Below, piece by piece: positions 62,567 through 64,000 of a DNA stretch of 64,000 nucleotides. This DNA is from Pedobacter cryoconitis (lineage in GTDB: Bacteria; Bacteroidota; Bacteroidia; Sphingobacteriales; Sphingobacteriaceae): the NCBI GenBank assembly GCA_019352875.1, contig JAAAFW010000006.1, forward strand, positions 451,743-515,742. Reading direction: 5' to 3'. Under the pieces are notes generated by a model, which was given only the letters and a program-made list of their open reading frames with translations, did not search any database and had not been told where the DNA came from. How positions within the stretch are numbered: position 1 is the stretch's first letter; every line of letters starts with the position of its first letter. A program made the translations under genes and the position numbers.

Positions 62567-64000
62567 ATGGACTTAACTAATTATTATTTTATTAACGATA
62601 CCGATGCGTTTCGTACATACGGTTTAATACTAACCAAAGGAGCTTATGGAGAGCTCACTAGTTTACCCTCAGCCTGGCCGGATGACACCCGTAAGATCGG
62701 AATCCCTGTTCAGGTATATGGCTTAAATGAGGTGGACTTTTGGGCGAAATTTAACGCACTAAGTGCTGTTTTAAGTGCTTCAACAGACTTCAGCTTTACA
62801 ATTACCGATCTGCATAGACGGTTTAAACTGAACTACTCAGGCGTGAGCAGCTTTAAAATGCTTACGAAGTCTTCCGGAGGCTACGCTATTTGCGCCGCAT
62901 TTACTTTAAATGTTAGCGACGACTATCCGGATATTTTTACAGTAACAAGAACCGGAAGCTTTCAGAAAAATAACGCTCCAGATGGTTATGCTGGTGAGAT
63001 AATACAGTACACCAGAACCTACACATCCTATAGCCAGGTTGACGCTCAGTCTTTAGCTAATTCTGATGCGAGTTTTAATACAGGTGGTCAGGAATTCGCC
63101 AACAATGCCGGAAGAAATATACCTGCCTTTGAATTTTTCAAGTCTCAGGTGGTAACAGATGGTGGAAGCACAGATCCTTTATTAGATACCGAATATGCAA
63201 AGATCCATCCTTTAGCCACCTGGAAATCTGATATGGTTCTCGTTCCGGGTGCCCTTAAGGCCGGGCGGATCTACGGAGTAAATCCAAGAAATGGAAATGT
63301 TATTCCTTTCACATTTAGCCGGACCAGTACGGGTACTTACATAGATAAAAATGGTTTGATGCAGACTGCCGTTGCGGGAGTGCCGAGGATCGATCACGAT
63401 CCAGTTACAAAGGAATGTCTGGGTTATTTATTGGAAGGTCTCACGGAGAATTTAATCAGATACAGCAATAATTTTATTAATTGGGCTAATGGTTCGCAAA
63501 AAACCATTTCGAATACGGCGACTACTTCTTATGGAAAAAGTATGTCAACTATCTTTAAGGTTGCAGATACCACCAGTGAATCGTTATTTACAAATACAGT
63601 ATTATCTATAGCAAATTCCACCTATTCATTTAGAATAACGTTAAGAGCAGATACCTCAGATAAAATTACCATTGGATTAGGAGGTTATGCAGATCCGGCT
63701 GGAGGCGGGCCATGGGGGCTGAGCTCAGACTCATCTTTTCGGATTATATATGGACCAGGTGAAATATCGCAATATGGAAGTCAGGGTGGGGCTATTTGTG
63801 ACGTTACCGGTTTGCTAGCTAATGAGGATACTGTTGTTGAGCTAACGAGGAGATATGGAACAGCAGATGTCAACGTTCGTGCCACCCTATATATTGATCG
63901 TCCGACGTCAACTAGTATTGGTGCTGCAAATAAAGTATCCTGTGCTCAACTCGAAAATTTACCTGGCTGTACTTCATATATCGAAACAAGCGCAACTTCT
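62567..64000 (+). CDS. Distal tail / receptor-binding protein, partial (runs off the window)
   Basis: The frame starts at 62567 (MDLTNYYFINDTDAFRTYGL), one base after the tape-measure stop, and stays open for 478 codons to the end. The first ~135 residues look like a distal tail domain (IPVQVYGLNEVDFWAKFNAL, AFTLNVSDDYPDIFTV). From about residue 240 it contains the common phage fibre motif FSRTSTGTYIDKNGL, VAGVPRIDHDPVTKE and LEGLTENLIRYSNNF, followed by a jelly-roll-like domain. It would bind the host surface. The C-terminus is missing. Confidence 0.72.
   Translation, partial: MDLTNYYFINDTDAFRTYGLILTKGAYGELTSLPSAWPDDTRKIGIPVQVYGLNEVDFWAKFNALSAVLSASTDFSFTITDLHRRFKLNYSGVSSFKMLTKSSGGYAICAAFTLNVSDDYPDIFTVTRTGSFQKNNAPDGYAGEIIQYTRTYTSYSQVDAQSLANSDASFNTGGQEFANNAGRNIPAFEFFKSQVVTDGGSTDPLLDTEYAKIHPLATWKSDMVLVPGALKAGRIYGVNPRNGNVIPFTFSRTSTGTYIDKNGLMQTAVAGVPRIDHDPVTKECLGYLLEGLTENLIRYSNNFINWANGSQKTISNTATTSYGKSMSTIFKVADTTSESLFTNTVLSIANSTYSFRITLRADTSDKITIGLGGYADPAGGGPWGLSSDSSFRIIYGPGEISQYGSQGGAICDVTGLLANEDTVVELTRRYGTADVNVRATLYIDRPTSTSIGAANKVSCAQLENLPGCTSYIETSATS

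Noticed and set aside
1..64000. CRISPR arrays, insertion sequences, rRNA operons
   Set aside because: No regularly spaced repeats, transposase motifs or rRNA segments were seen.

Overview
The window looks like a chromosomal segment of a Bacteroidota bacterium of the Sphingobacteriaceae, most like Pedobacter. The signs are Bacteroidota promoters (TAnnTTTG -7 boxes), scarce Shine-Dalgarno sites, a tmRNA tag GENNYALAA, a FecI/FecR/STN-TonB receptor set, a GH29 fucosidase and DUF4974/DUF4097 proteins. The species is an inference; no rRNA is present.

Region 1 (1-30,700) is mostly core chromosome. It holds a SlyD-like isomerase, a four-gene metal (probably zinc) ABC transporter/Fur-family operon with a visible operator and a leader hairpin, an ABC-F protein, a nitroreductase, a Gre-like protein, a polysaccharide deacetylase lipoprotein and a DPP IV-type peptidase. 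An outer-membrane barrel follows, then a GH130 phosphorylase-like gene facing two GT4 glycosyltransferases, clpB, a drug/metabolite exporter and a secreted EEP nuclease. After these come pyrE, a Nudix hydrolase, coaD, rsmD, a DUF3822 protein, a RecD2-like helicase, a multi-PAS histidine kinase, a YegP protein and ssrA (tmRNA).

Region 2 (30,690-36,130), immediately 3' of ssrA, is AT-rich and accessory in character. It contains a small membrane-protein gene split by an in-frame TAG, an AraC regulator, an odd metallo-beta-lactamase-fold protein with a Firmicutes-like ribosome site and altered metal motif, a stand-alone TIR-domain protein, a frameshifted zinc-ribbon/YbjQ-like gene and an unrecognised protein. 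No integrase is seen.

Region 3 (36,200-50,330) holds a MacB/FtsX-type permease, a FecI-FecR-TonB receptor uptake locus, an alpha-L-fucosidase, a Na+/H+ antiporter and a four-gene ECF sigma / HEAT-repeat anti-sigma / two DUF4097 envelope-stress cassette. It ends with tRNA-Val(GAC).

Region 4 (50,430-64,000) starts with a few accessory genes and continues as a phage-derived element. Two leftward repressors (one a self-cleaving S24 type) face a rightward early operon of small genes that ends in a prim-pol/helicase. A repeat-rich non-coding segment follows, then a siphovirus-like tail module: tail tube with Ig/PKD-like domain, G/GT chaperone pair with a probable -1 frameshift, an unknown protein, tape measure, and a distal-tail/receptor-binding protein running off the end. 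No terminase, portal, protease or capsid gene lies between the replication and tail genes. The element is therefore either a phage with unusual gene order or a headless tail (F-type tailocin-like) locus that kept a replication gene. This element and its operator set are the most interesting part of the window.
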